Positions 1-14,100 of a stretch of 64,000 nt of DNA are shown one piece after another. Each line of letters opens with the position of its first letter. The stretch's first letter is position 1. A program made the position numbers and the translations under genes. Source of the stretch: Anadara kagoshimensis (Eukaryota; Mollusca; Bivalvia; Arcoida; Arcidae); assembly GCA_021292105.1 (NCBI GenBank), contig CM037870.1:50160747-50224746 (forward strand), given 5' to 3'. Below the pieces are notes generated by a model. That model had not been told where the DNA came from. It made no database searches and saw only the letters and a list, made by a program, of their open reading frames with translations.

Positions 1-1792
1 ACTGATCTTCCGTCAGAAAGTCGTCGAAATCTCTATCATCCCGTGTAATACATATCTCTCATCTGATCCTCATATTTTATTTTAAACTGGTGATTATAGG
101 CCATATTTTAACATAGTCAGGTCCCTTGGGTAATTAGAGTTAGAATATTGTAGGTTAATGTTTAAACTGCTGGTAAAGTTTTACATAACTCGGCCATTTT
201 AACAGTTAATGTTAAGTATAGGACCTTGAAATAATTCGTGGAATTTTTCTAGAACACTTTCAAAGTAGTAAATTAATGGAGATCCAGTTTATTTTAACTT
301 ATATTGATGCGGTCAGTTCATGGATGATGCAGGACGCCGAGTTGCCTCGAGAAAACCATAGACCTTCAGAAAGCGATCTGACAGATTCTTTCTCACGCTA
401 GAATCTGTCTTTAGTATTGTGTGCCTCTGTTTTAGTATTTTCCGAATAACAATATAACTATTCAGCATAATTTAGTTGTTTCAGTGTATACCAAAAACGT
501 CAATGATACAGTTTTAAGGTTTTTGAAATGTTTTTATTCAAAAAGAACTTGTTTATCAATGTAGTGTCATGATGGTACTTTTAATAAGACAACGGGACAT
601 GTTAAAGTAGCTTAGCAATTTGTTGAAAATGTCGATGGCGATGCGACTTTCAAGAAAATAATCGCCTTCAAATCAAGCGCATAATATTTCAATATTTTTT
701 CTTTGTAAAATTTTGACATTTTAAACACACATCTGTATATTGTGAACAACACGTAAATGATGTTGACTTCATCATGGAACAAATTTTTCCGAGTATGTTT
801 CCAAAAATCAGGCATTTACCAAAATCAAACTTGTATACGATAATTGCTTTTTTGGAGTATTTCTTTTCAATATTGTTGTTAGTGTTAATAGAACGCAATA
901 AACTAAATATGTAACCAAAAAGCGAACTTAGATAAACTTTTTAAAACCCGCATGATTCAAGAATGTAGCAAAATTATGCTTTTTGTTAACGTAGTTTGTA
1001 CATCATATTCTCCATCTTTCCACATTTAGTTACCATGAAAACACTTTATTTTATCCTGGGGTTACAACAGCTGTGTAACGTATCTCCCCAGACTTATTGT
1101 ACAGGCTTATGTCAATGTGATTAATACTTTGTCAGCCATAGTGGTGATTATGACGTAAGCGTTATGTAACGTTGCTTCTGATTCGTCAATGTTATGATAT
1201 CAACACGGTCGTTATTTTGGCCTTATCAATCAGATTTTGTCAAATTATCTTCAGGTCAATAACGTTAGGATAACAGCCATACGTACTTTCTTCCTTTCCA
1301 AAATATCTTTTTTTTCTATTAAAACAGGCATTGAAACCTGAAAGTTTTAGATCTGTAAAATTCCATTCCTACTTTGTTTTAATGGACACCTTCCGGTGTA
1401 GAATAAGTAAGCTACAGCGGGGATTTTTGATAAAAGGAAGAAATGGGCTTTATTTGTGATTTTGTCCTTGTGTAAAGTTTATATTAATGTTTTTGTAGAT
1501 TTTTAAAATTTTGAACTTTTTTTAAATTTTGCAGTACCGTTATATTATATTATAGTTAAGAACTACTAGACTGAGTTTTAAACCAAATATTTTTTCAACA
1601 TTGTTTTTGCAATATTTTGTAAATATTTTCGTATGAAACAAAATACTCGATACAAACTGTGGAAATAGAGCTTTGTTCTAACAGGCGAGTCCCGTTCCTT
1701 TGTGATGTTTGAGATGTGTGTGTGGAAAATGAATGAATGTATTAAAAATTCTAACTTGAATAAATAAGTAAATAAAGTTAGAAAAATAACTG

Positions 1793-1829
<37 letters not shown>

Positions 1830-2702
1830 GTAAAATAAAAATGAATGAACGTTAGTCCAGCAATCTAAATATAGCTACGTTGAATTAACTGTCACCTTTT
1901 ATGTACCTTTGTAATTTTTGTTCGTCCCTTTATCAGATAAAACACGGACAAGGTCGCTGGATAAATTTACCCTGAAAAAGATCAAAGTATTAAACAGGTT
2001 AAAGTAACCAATTATCGTGCTAACCCGTGTCCTGACTTGCCCATTAAACCGGTCAATTTATGTCCGTTAAAATATTATCTACATAGACGCATACATACAT
2101 AAAGATGATAGTGACCATGAGGTTTTTAAAGAACACTATGTCAAAATATTTTTGGCAACGTTACGAGTCATTAAAACTTGTATTCATGGACTCGTGGTCG
2201 AACCATTTAATATGTCATGTCAGAATAGCATTGACATTTGGGAAAAAAAACCGTAAAGGATTAAAGGTAGTTGAAAATTACGTATAATTTATCTGATAAG
2301 TTACACGTGACATTTCTCATTAAATAAGTCAAAAGTACATTGTGGCATATATAACAAATGCGCATGTAGATTTTTTTGCGAACACATATCATTTCTTATA
2401 GTTGCCCGCACCACATGGCGCTATTTCGTACAGAATCATATGAATGCAATGCGAAACACTTAAACTGTCTCATCACAAAAAACTGACATTGAACAGTGGT
2501 TACTAATGTTGCCCGTTTCTTTAGGCCCTATCTGACGAGTCTTTACTAATATTGCCCAGCATCTGACGAGTCTTTACTTATATTGCCCGATACTCAATGC
2601 CCTATCAACTCAAAACTATATTGCAAATAAATCCACGCATGTAACTGCTACGCATTTGCCACTCAATAATGGGTCTCACTGGTAATTTTTGTTCATTTAC
2701 AG
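1..2702. other. Upstream or intronic sequence of TR; no exon recognised
   Basis: AT-rich noncoding sequence. The TR A/B-domain exon should lie here or further left, but no open stretch with good splice sites was convincing. A short GC-richer open stretch at about 300-405 was seen. Also present are an AAT microsatellite at about 1798-1829 and a roughly 34-bp tandem pair around 2530-2600. Confidence 0.5.
1798..1829. repeat. (AAT)n microsatellite
   Basis: Uninterrupted run of about ten AAT units. Confidence 0.9.
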
Positions 2703-2818
2703 GGACCCCTTACATTCCCAGCTACATGGACCTAACCAATGGTCCGGAGCCATGCGTTGTTTGTGGTGATGCAGCGACGGGCTATCATTACAGGTGTATG
2801 ACGTGTGAGGGATGCAAG
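2703..2818 (+). CDS. TR: TR exon: first zinc finger of the DNA-binding domain
   Basis: The acceptor is AG at 2701-2702 and the donor GT at 2819-2820. The exon starts with two bases of a split codon. It encodes TPYIPSYMD and the first Cys4 finger, ending at CEGCK, the usual TR exon boundary. Confidence 0.94.
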
Positions 2819-3821
2819 GTATGTTATCATATTGTATATATATATATATATACATGTATCTTGTTTATATGTATTGTTTTACGTCACATCTCAGACAAGT
2901 TCATCTAGATCGATATAAACACTAGTTCATATTTCAGTACACGAGTTTGTGCAAATGTATTTATCTAACTTGAAATATGACAAACTGGTGGCGACTTTAA
3001 TCGGAATGAATGCTGACTCAATGACCCACACATATCTCCGATAGCAATTTCACTACAAAGTCAAACTACTCAAAAGGAACGTTATTTTCTTCGTCCGGAA
3101 CCGGATCTACAAAAATAACCGGAAATGACATTTAAAAAACTTGATTCCATCATTAACACCTTCACCACTTTGACACCATGGCTTACATTTTTCTTGATGG
3201 TTTCGAACCACCATTGTCAAGCAGAACTTAAACTCTCCCAAGAGTGTTTAATAAATGATATGTTGCTAGATGTATAAATATTATTTATGGATGACTGTTT
3301 GGTCAGAGGAAATTCTTGTAGAATAATGTATGTATAATGAGGTTTAGCAGGTGTTTAATTTAAACAGATAATCTAGACCTTCAACTTACAGATAGGATCC
3401 AGGATATCATACGCTGTCGATTTATTTCCCTTACAATTGTTATTTTCTTAGGTTTATCTTGTCCTTAAATCAGTGTAGGTTATAATTTATGTATGGTGAT
3501 TTTAAAGGACTTCTTCCAAACGATGAAATTTCTCGATCTTATCAAGGAATTGCTGGAACTAAAACGTTCATTTTATACACACAGCGACATTAAACACGTG
3601 TGCAAGTGTTAACAAAAGTTTGAACTGTTACATTTCTTCTCGCGCGTATTTTACGTTTTTGAACGAAATGGCAAATGTTAGAACATTGCAATTATAATTT
3701 ATAATTTTCTTAGGTATGAAAGAAACTCTAAATTACTATGGCGCAACTGCGCTTTATAATGCACCTGGAATGTATATATGAAACAAGGACGCGTCGTATC
3801 CACATTACTAGACGAGAAGCA

Positions 3822-3860
<39 letters not shown>

Positions 3861-5809
3861 ACATAAATTATACGAATTATGATACCGATTTACCATAATT
3901 ATCCTTATACCGAACATAATTATAGATGGGCACATATATTAGACCTCTGTATCGATTGCAACTGCCTTGGAAAAATATCAGTTAAGCTGATTCTGATGAC
4001 CAACACAATTTTACTACGTTGATCAGGAGTGGATATCGATTTGGTTTATGATGCAGATTATTAAAATAATTCACCGTTGTTTCTTCTTCGCTTTGATGTC
4101 TGCATCCTTCCCCAGATCTCTGTCTTATTGTGTTTTTGATCTGGTTGTTAATTTATTCTGTCATCTTTTTCTTCTTGCTGTAATTAAAATGTAACCGATT
4201 TTACCAAGAGTAATAAATAATGGACTACACTTGTATATAATTTTGTAGATAAAAAACAAGTACTAACACGAACTCGGAATACAATACAACAAAAAGTAAG
4301 AGCAAAACACAATGCAAAAGATAAAACAAATATCTGGACGAATGAATTCAGCATGCCCGGCTTTGGACACGCACCGGTTAAATATTTTTTGTCTTATTGC
4401 TTAAAATGGCGGTTTTATATTTGCAGGGATTTTTCAGAAGAACAATTCAAAAGAATTTACAGTACCATTGTAAATGGAACAAGTCGTGCAATATTGACAA
4501 AACTTCCAGGAATCAGTGTCAAGAGTGTCGCTTCAGGAAATGTATCAACGTCGGAATGGCGCTTGATTGTAAGCATTTTTATTATTTTAAAACATTTAGG
4601 CAGAGACATATAAAAGGTTTTATATGTCTCCGATTTAGGTGAAGATGTTTTGTTGCATAACGCATGCGTTGAAAATACATATATTCAAACCTTTGATAAA
4701 GATCAGGACCCCAAAAATATTTTAGACATCTTGATATAATAAAACATGGAATAGCCCCAAGAAAATAAAAGCATTAGAAGATATTGCATCTATCTAAAGC
4801 TGAAAGCTGTTAGTAATTAAGTTTGTATTTAGTCTGCCGAACAGTCTTATGTAGCCTGGAGCGTTTACGGTAATCTGAGCACGTGGTTTATATCTGACCT
4901 TAAAGAGGTCAATGGACACATCTAGGTCACTATGCATATTTATATCCCTGGTCAGTTTTTTATCAACTGGCCAGTACAGGAGTAGTTAGATACAGAATAT
5001 TCTTCAGCTGTTACAGTTCTTCAGTATAATTAAACTTTTCTGTGAGTCATCCAGGGGTATCCTGAAGTTTGTCCTTCACACATTTTTAGCTATGACAAGT
5101 TCTTTGTTACCTCAATTTTTTTTATACAGCTAATGGACGTTTTATATTAATTTTCCACCTTTTAGTCAAACTTTAAGCCTTTCACTTGAGCAAAAAAGTT
5201 TTAATAAAGAAATACCCTTTCTTGTATCCCCAGAGCAAAAACATTTGAAACATCTCATCATTCTTTGAAGGAGAGTTAGTTGCCAAGGAGTTGCTAGTTG
5301 ACTAGAAAAACATCCTTTTATTTATGTCAGTATGGGAGTAATATATTCATGACCTTTGAACTAAATCAACACGGGGCTGCATTTCAAAGAAAATGATCAC
5401 GACCTTGTCCAACCAGAGGGCAGTTTATTTAAAAAAGTTGGACATTATACAAAATTTTCTGGAATACGATCAGACAAGATAAGATGTACTTCAGTGACCA
5501 ATTCCTTGAAGGTAGAATTTGTAAAAATGCGGATTGAATGAATATCCACCAGTTTAACATTGTCTTAGTAGACACTCTACACTCTTTGATAATGAGATTG
5601 AAGCATATTGTTCTAAAATACTAAGTAGTCTATATAGTTGACTAGAATTAGAAAGTGAATATTATCATTTTTGTCCACGCCCAACTAATGTGTTTGATTG
5701 TCATGGATGGCATGGGTAGAATTCGCTTGAGCAACAATATCGTCTGGTGTGTCAGTATATAATGTTGATACATGTATTTACAGTGGGTATGGGGATTCAA
5801 TTTTCGATT

Positions 5810-5845
<36 letters not shown>

Positions 5846-8800
5846 GCACATCGTGAACTAGTTTATCACATTGTCCTTATCATGGTCGTATTTATCGTGT
5901 CATTTAAGTTCATATGTATTTACTGGTCTTATCCGATAAAGGTCACGTGATAATACATATATTAAATATACCATATCGATGTGTCCTTGTTTCAACCGAC
6001 CGACCGGCTAAACTGACCTAATTCATTATTTGGCACGCATACACAACATTGACCACTGAATATTGACCACTTTGTCCATTTTATATCGCGAGATGAGAAG
6101 CTAATTAAACATAAATTTGCTTCTGTATGTAAAGCTACATACACAGAGTCAGGATGTGGATCGATCATACCGCTATTATTATTACAAGGCTACCAATTTA
6201 TTCCAGAAAGCATTAACAGCTGGACTAACTAGAACGCCTTAATTAATAAAGACCTCAAAATATTCTATTTGTTATGTGGTGATTGTGTCCATTTTAAGAA
6301 TGGCATGTACGCACTCTAATGAAGTTTAGTTTGTTGTGACGGAATAATGTTGTCAAGTGTATCATCCATTCATATTTCACGTATTTTCTAACAGCGAACA
6401 TATAATTATTTGTATACACGTACATGTATTTGTTATCATTAAGAATCTACATATATTTTAATTTTTTCGCTTGCAATGCCAATTAACTTGCAAAGTTAGG
6501 AGTGTCTAGGTTTTTACCATGAAACTCATTTGTTTATATTGAAGATTTCACATGGACTGCAAACATAAATCTTACTTATGTACTACATAAATAGTTCTTG
6601 TCCATAAGATATTATCAGTACTTGATCGAGATTCTGAAAATGTATGATAGAGGAGGACCACAATTAAATGTAATCCAAACAAAATAGCTTACCTTCTCTG
6701 GTTTAATTGGAGATGTTCATTAGTGTCAATATGAAACAGTTTAACATAACGCTAAAAGAGTTCCAAATAAATTACTAGTTAGTGGCCTGCAAATACGTAT
6801 ATGGGGTGCTTTTGAAGAAAAAAAAAAAAACTAAAACAAAACAATATTTCAAGTTGATTTTTAGAACAACTAAGACATCAATGTGCAACTGAAACACATA
6901 TGCACATGGTTTGCATATCCTAGCATAGAGTTTGGGCAGGTGGTAGCGCAGGTAACTTGAAAAAATTCCTTAAAGAGATGAAAACGTTAGCTGAAACTCG
7001 ATCCTATATTTGCTTTGTTTTTGCATACATGTATATTACACCCCGTGTTAGAAATTATTTTGAAAAATACCTCTTACATACCCGAGTAATATTTCATCCT
7101 TAACACAGCGAATGTAGACGACTTAATCACAATGAATTTACCGTGGCGAAATCCTTCTCAAACTCTGGTTTTCTCCATTCTTTCCTAAATACTAGGGTAT
7201 GCCTTTTTCTACAACTAAACACAGTTTCAAAAGTAATATTTTATTCCAAAAGTAAATGAAATTATATTTCAGTGGTACTTAATGAAAAACAAAGAAAAGC
7301 AAAGCGAAAATTAATTGAGGAAAATAGACAAAAACGGAAGAATGACGTAAAGAAGAAACAAGAGAGCGAAGGGTCAACGTCCGACGTGGTAACGGACACT
7401 GACCGAGACTTGTTGCACGAAATAACAACAGCATATGAAAACACCGCCGTTAAAATACCCACCAGAGGATCTGAGGTAAGGCAGTAATCAAATTTACATC
7501 ATAGCTACGTTTAATTATGTATTTTGTCATTTTTTATTAATTAATATTTTAATAATTACCTTCTTGTCGATTTAAAACGCCCACTGCCATCAGGATGTGA
7601 ATTGACTGCCGCCATGTTGAAAATTATGTATACCTGCGCAATATTGACAAAAACGATATATTAATTGTAATCTATAACATCTAGCTAAATAAACTGTTTT
7701 AAGTCGAAGTTATAACTGTTGATATTGCTGTGTTGTATTCCATTTTGAATAATGTAAGTATCGTACCAGACTTGACGACCAGACTTACCCGTGTGACGAA
7801 CGGACTCCTCTAAGAGTACGAAAAGTTATACAAACGGTCAATGACTTGAGCTGAACCCTGTTAGATAAAACGTGTTTGTGGTCAAGTTTCCTTCACTCGG
7901 ACATTGTATTGGTAAAATGTCTTTACTTAATTTAAGCCTTTAATGAAACTTTCAATGATCTATACAAGAATGCGCATATGGGATCAAGAAAGTTTACCAT
8001 TATGTAATAACATATGTTTTCATAAATTCTGCACTGGTAATGTATAAATAGATTTGTGTGTACATTTGTTAATCGTCCAAAACAAACATAATAATAATCT
8101 ATTTTATTGATCAATGTTATGATATTTTGATCTGTCTGAAATTGTTGTTATTTCAAAATCACAAAATTTTGATTATTATTATTTCAATATCACATAATTT
8201 TGAAAAAAAGACAGTGTATGTATTTATGAATAGGATTGAATTTTTCTGTACTTAAATATGCTTGTAACAGAGTATTTATTTGCCAGTGAAATTGTTCTAA
8301 CTGATAGTTTACCATGGCACCATGGCTATATTTGACGTCCAATAGTTCCATGTTCCTTTCAATCTCAATTTTTGATTTCACGCGTAGGGAGTGTAGTTAG
8401 CTAAACAAGAGGTGCTTACTCTTTCGATGCACCCTACCTCACTTCTCTGGTGGAGTTCACGTGTTTAACAAAATTTGCCAGTGTGTACTTTGCTTTTGAA
8501 TTTTATTATTGATTTAGTTACAAACAAATACAATCACTTGTGATATCTACTTTGTTTACATACCTAGTTCAAATTCATTTGGAATTTCATGTTATAGGTA
8601 AACAACATTGACCTGTCTCCTTGACCTTTCATTAGAAATATTCATATAGGAGGTATCACCCAATACTTGGGTAGTGTTAGGATACAAATTAATACAAACA
8701 CAGTGGACCTGTCTACTCTATGAAGTGATTATCTCTCATGATGTAGTATACGAAATGGACACCTGGGTTTCCTACACATAAATAAACCGATCCACGATAA

Positions 8801-11082
8801 ATATTTAAATTAAAGGTCAAACGGACAGGTCAATGTTCTTTACCTATATCTGGAACGTTTTCACCTTGGAACAAACTTGCTTTACTAACAAATGTACTTG
8901 CTAACTTGCTTAATATTTCTAATGTTGAAAACTTAATTTAAACATATGTAACATATGGTGTTTATGTATTTTCACTTTTTAGCTCTTAAGTTCTTAGAGT
9001 TGCACAATAAATAAACAATAAAGACATATTGTAGTTATTGACTAATAATATGTGTTAAACTTGAATTACATTAGTGCAGCAACAATTCTTATCATTGCAT
9101 ATCTTTAAAAATAGCTCATGGCAAATAAAATGTACTACCTGATCATACAGACAGCTGCACTGATACAATAAAGCAAGCACACAATCTTAATTATGACAGG
9201 AAAAACAACAATAACAACAGCAATTTCAGACCTGACAGTACACAGTATCTGTATTGTTTGAACAATATTGAATTACCACTTTACTGTTTGCATCTAGATA
9301 TATTTGATTTTTCAAACTATCTTGAAGACGCATCAGTTTGCAAACCATAAACCATTGTCAAAATATGAAATACACGAGGGAGCTTGCAATGTGTCTCTTT
9401 TCACTGAAAATATGTTGCTGCTGCTTGTTTGACACAAACTACACAAATGTTTTCGGGTATAGAGTCTGCTGCATGTTTTAGTGTTGATATTGTGATCTTA
9501 AAATGTTCTGTAGTTCTAAACAATACCTAATTTTATAATATATATATATATGACATGGACGCGTTTTTCAGAGCATTAGTTCTTTTGATAGCATCAGATT
9601 TTAACATTTTTTAAATTATAAAAGAGTAAATAAAATAAACTCTTATTACTTTACAAGACCTTGGGCACTTTAAGCAATAGGTGAGTGCTCAGAAATTTGC
9701 GGTAGCAATGCGATATACAGACCAAGAACAATATCCATGTCATTTACGAAAAGAACAAATTATTGAAGAATTGCTTAAATTTAATCCGAATCTTTAAGAT
9801 TTTCAAAATCATGTTTCATGGTTAGAAATGTAATTATTTTGAATGTTAACAACTTGGGCGATATATTATAGGCGATATATTTCTTTAATATTATTTTTGG
9901 CATATTAAAATGAAGTTGGAAAGAATAAACTGTGTTGGAGGTAATCAAAACCAATCTTACCAAGAACTGATAAACAGAACAAAAAGTAAACTAATGACAA
10001 CGTATTAAGATGCTTCAAAAATAAACACCTACCTTTGCTTGCTCTCTCTTTACCCACTCTCTTTCATTAAAATTTGTTTATTTTGTTTTTGTACAAGGTT
10101 CTGAAGTTCTGAACAATATCCAAACTATTAAATTATATGACATGAACTTTTATTTTCACATCTCATCACTTTTGCAACCTATAGTCAAATATCTTCCATC
10201 CTTTGTTCTGTGATAAAAAAACAACATGTTTTTAACAGTTTGGTGACTTTATTGCCAGCAAATGTTACTACAATTCGTGATTTTTTACCTGCAAAAATCA
10301 CTAAAGAGTAACTATTGCAGCCTTAATTAAATTTCCAATTTCCAATAGATTTCGGGATTGTCACATTTTTAAATTTTCATTCACGAATACGGAAATACAC
10401 AATTTGTTTTATTGTTCAGATTTTTGCAAATATATTTAATTGGCAAGATTCTATATTGTCTTTGAGTTTGTTCTTGCTCTGTTCAGACATTTGTTTTACC
10501 TCCCACTTCTAAATGTTTCACATCATATATAAATTCTGTTGCCTTTTTAGTGTTTACAATACCCAATGCTTTTAAATATGACATTGACATTTGTTTCTCA
10601 CTTTTGCGACCATCAGTCAAAATTACCAACCATTAGTTCTTTGATGGTAAAAAATTAAACATTAAGTTATAACCAGAAAGTAGAACGAGTCCTTCGCACT
10701 TCAAATCTGATTTTGAGTGCACACACATGCATGACCAGTACTATATACAGAATAAGAGCAATAGTCGTGTCATTCCCGAAAACAGCAACATGTTATACGA
10801 ATTGCTTATCATATCCTTAGATTTTATTCGAATTTACCAGAAATTCCAAAATTATGTTTCATGGTTAGAAATGTAATGATGTTGAATGTTAACAATAGTA
10901 ATTATTTCATTTGCCAGATGTATTGAAGTATCTATTTCTTCAATATTATTTTTGGCAGCTTTAAATCAAGTTGGGCAGAGTAAATTATATTTGATTAAAA
11001 CAAAACTGATATTACCATGAGCTCATAAAACAAAAAAAGTAAACCAAAAGCAATGCATTAAGATGTTTCCAAAATAAACTAC

Positions 11083-11142
<60 letters not shown>

Positions 11143-14100
11143 TTTGAAATTTGTTTATCTTGTTTTTGTACGAGGATATGAAGTTCTGAGCAATACTGAA
11201 TACTATTAAAATCATATAATGACACAGAGGGGTTTGTTTTTACGTTTCAGCATTTTTGCCACCATTAGTCAAGTATTCTCCAACCCTTTGTTTTCTGATA
11301 AAAATAGGAAGCGCGCGTGGAAAAGTTTGGTTTATTTTTACATTTGACAAGTTATTACTAAAATTTGTTTTTTTTTCACCGGGAAACAATCACTTCAAGA
11401 ATAACTATTACAGCCTTAATCATCAAAAACAAACACACTAATCCATGTTCGAAACAAATTCCAAATGAACTTTCCAATTTCCAAAATATTTTAGGATTGA
11501 CATGCATTGATATTTTCCTTCACGAATAGGGAAATATACGATTTGTTTTATTGTTAAAATCTTTTCTAATATTTTAAATTGGTCAGATTTTGTAGTGTCA
11601 TTGATTTTGCTCTTGATCTAAATGAGATACTTACTTCTTGCGAATAATTTCATGGTATACGATTTGTTCACATAGAATGTTCGTGTGTGTTTTTGGTAGA
11701 AGCAGTTTAAAATTTGCTAATCATGATCCAAAACATCAACTTAAGTACATGCATTGTCAATTAACATCATGAATTTAATTAATTTTTTTCGGCCAAATTT
11801 TAACTGCATAAAGTAATAAGTTATGACACGAAGTGGCATGCAAACAATTTTAAAATAACAATTGTGTTTAAAACATTTCAGAAACTAAATAAATGTAAAA
11901 AAAATAAGGATAAAACTAATTTACGCCATGTTTGTTATAGGCGGAAGGTGCGGATAATAGTCTACAGTCTAGCGACCCTGAAGCATGGCAGCAGTTGGCA
12001 GATGCCATGACGCCATCGATAGTAAAGGTGGTAGAATTCGCCAAAGGCGTGCCTGGATTTCTGCAGGTAAGTCAAAATTGCTTGTATGAGTTATTCCAGT
12101 GATGGAATGCTAACTAATTATTCATTTCCCCACTGCGTCGTTTTTTGATACGCAGCAATGGATGCAAAATAGAATTAATTATGTATGTTTGAAAACAAAT
12201 ATATTTTTTTCGTTGTTGTTTTGGTAAAAAAATTCATAAAATTATTTTTGACACATGCTTCATTTTAATATGGTAGATAATAAATATTGCGTTTTAGATA
12301 GTAGTCAGGGGAATTGCATTAAAACATTTAAGTAAAACATGCACGATGTTCCATATATACATGTACTTTAAATAAAAAACGAAATTGAATTTTGAAATGA
12401 AAGTTATAAATTTAAACCATACATACCTTTCATTTCCAAAATGTTGAATATTTATACAAAGATGAATCTTCCGTTTCGCATTCTTACAATAATTTATGTG
12501 AGTGGTAATGTCATTCACCCCAGCATCATCATCATCATAGCAGCATCAGCAGCATCAATTGTTTTGATAATAATATAAATACATTTTCATTTGTTATAAT
12601 AAATAGATTCTTTTTGAATATCAAAATTAAAAAAATTCGAAAATAAAGATAATACATTAATATATATAAAAAGTTTTACCATAATTATTTGATATGTTTG
12701 GGGTTTACAAAGAGTATTTCAGTAGCACTATATGCATAATCTTGACCATGACTACTTAATTCGTGGTCAATGTCCGAATACTTCAGTTACATGGATTTAA
12801 CCTTGGTGAATTAACTGTAATACTGACCATTAATTTTCGAAAGGATTAAAAGGAAATTGCTATTTAGAGGTACGAATAATTGTCTATTTTGGTTGACATA
12901 ATTAATTTTTAACATCAAGTAATATTTTATATGTAACACAATGGTAGAATAAATATTTTAAAACATTTATTGAAAACGTCCTTCAAATTTATTTTGATTT
13001 GTAATGGATAAATGGACGAACATCACATTTTAAGTGCAAAAAATGGAGAAACGATATGCTGTTACCTGGAAATTACTCTTTCGAACAAAATTATGTATTT
13101 TGAATACTAAAATTGGCATATTCATTCAAAGTACAGGCAAATGGAAACCATATGGTTTGGTTAAACTATACCATTGTCTGCAAATGTATGCATCGCAACC
13201 TTGTTTAAATTTAGGAATGGGAATTTAGAAATTTAGGAAAATTTGAGTTAAACAATTGTCAATAAATAACTGGTAAATCAAAAATGGTAAAAGAAAAAAA
13301 GAAACATACCAGTCCATAGAAATTAGATTAAGGTTTAATAATTGTTTTTTGACTAAAGAGATAATTGGAAATGTTTATTAACATAACCTTACCTTAAGTA
13401 TCAAATAGATTAATTAACATAAGGTAACCGTTTTAACATTGTTGAAAAACAATGCCCTCATTTCTTCAGTTTACTGTCGAAGATATTTATTTGTCTAAAT
13501 TGTCACTATCATGTTTCGCGTGTTTAGCAAATTTTAGTTTTCACGTGTCAAAATGTTGAAAATTATTCTTATTGTGTTTCAAAGGTGACAATTTGTTTGA
13601 CAGCACTGTTTGTACGACTTTATTCAGCTGTATGTCAACTATCTTTACGAAATCCAATTTAGAAATTGTGTCTTTTTCTGTAAGAATTGGTTGTTTTCTT
13701 TTTGAAAAAGAAATTGCTGAACTGTTTGCAATTTGTGTACATTTTACCTACCTCAAAGATATCAAGTGGTTATAAATATCTGTATAATTGTTCATGGTAG
13801 TTTTTGTTGCATAATTGTAGTGCTTAAATGTTGTTTTTTGCCTTTTCATTCAACGACAATTTACAAATACTTGCAAAGTTATTGCATTGATTAATGGTAC
13901 TTGCAATATGGGCCAAGTTCTTCAAAATTAAAGTATCTGAACTAGTTGGTTAGAGTAAAAACAAACATACTAATAAATTTATGTAGAGCAAATTAGTATC
14001 TTCAGTATTGAGCATTATTAAAAATAGTTTAAATTTATGTATTCTATTACTATTGTTAAAAAGAACTTATTTAAGTCTACATTTAAGACATTTGTAATGA

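Larger units (their letters stand above)
2819..7272 (+). other. TR introns between DBD and hinge exons
   Basis: Introns 2819-4426 and 4569-7272. Apart from GA and CA microsatellites and a small TA run near 2837, nothing coding or repeated at larger scale was recognised. Confidence 0.6.
7476..11940 (+). other. TR intron rich in repeats
   Basis: Contains one copy of dispersed repeat R1 (about 8320-8510), a palindromic MITE (8593-8848), a decayed tandem duplication (about 9400-11640) and a CT microsatellite. No exon was recognised. Confidence 0.6.

Noticed and set aside
300-405. GC-richer open stretch with ATG ATG and ELPRENHRPSESD, possible TR 5' exon
   Set aside because: No GT donor in the required phase before the TAG, so not supported as a TR exon.
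2105-2287. 60-residue ORF upstream of the TR DBD exon, possible A/B domain
   Set aside because: No acceptor/donor pair in the right phase and composition like the noncoding flanks.
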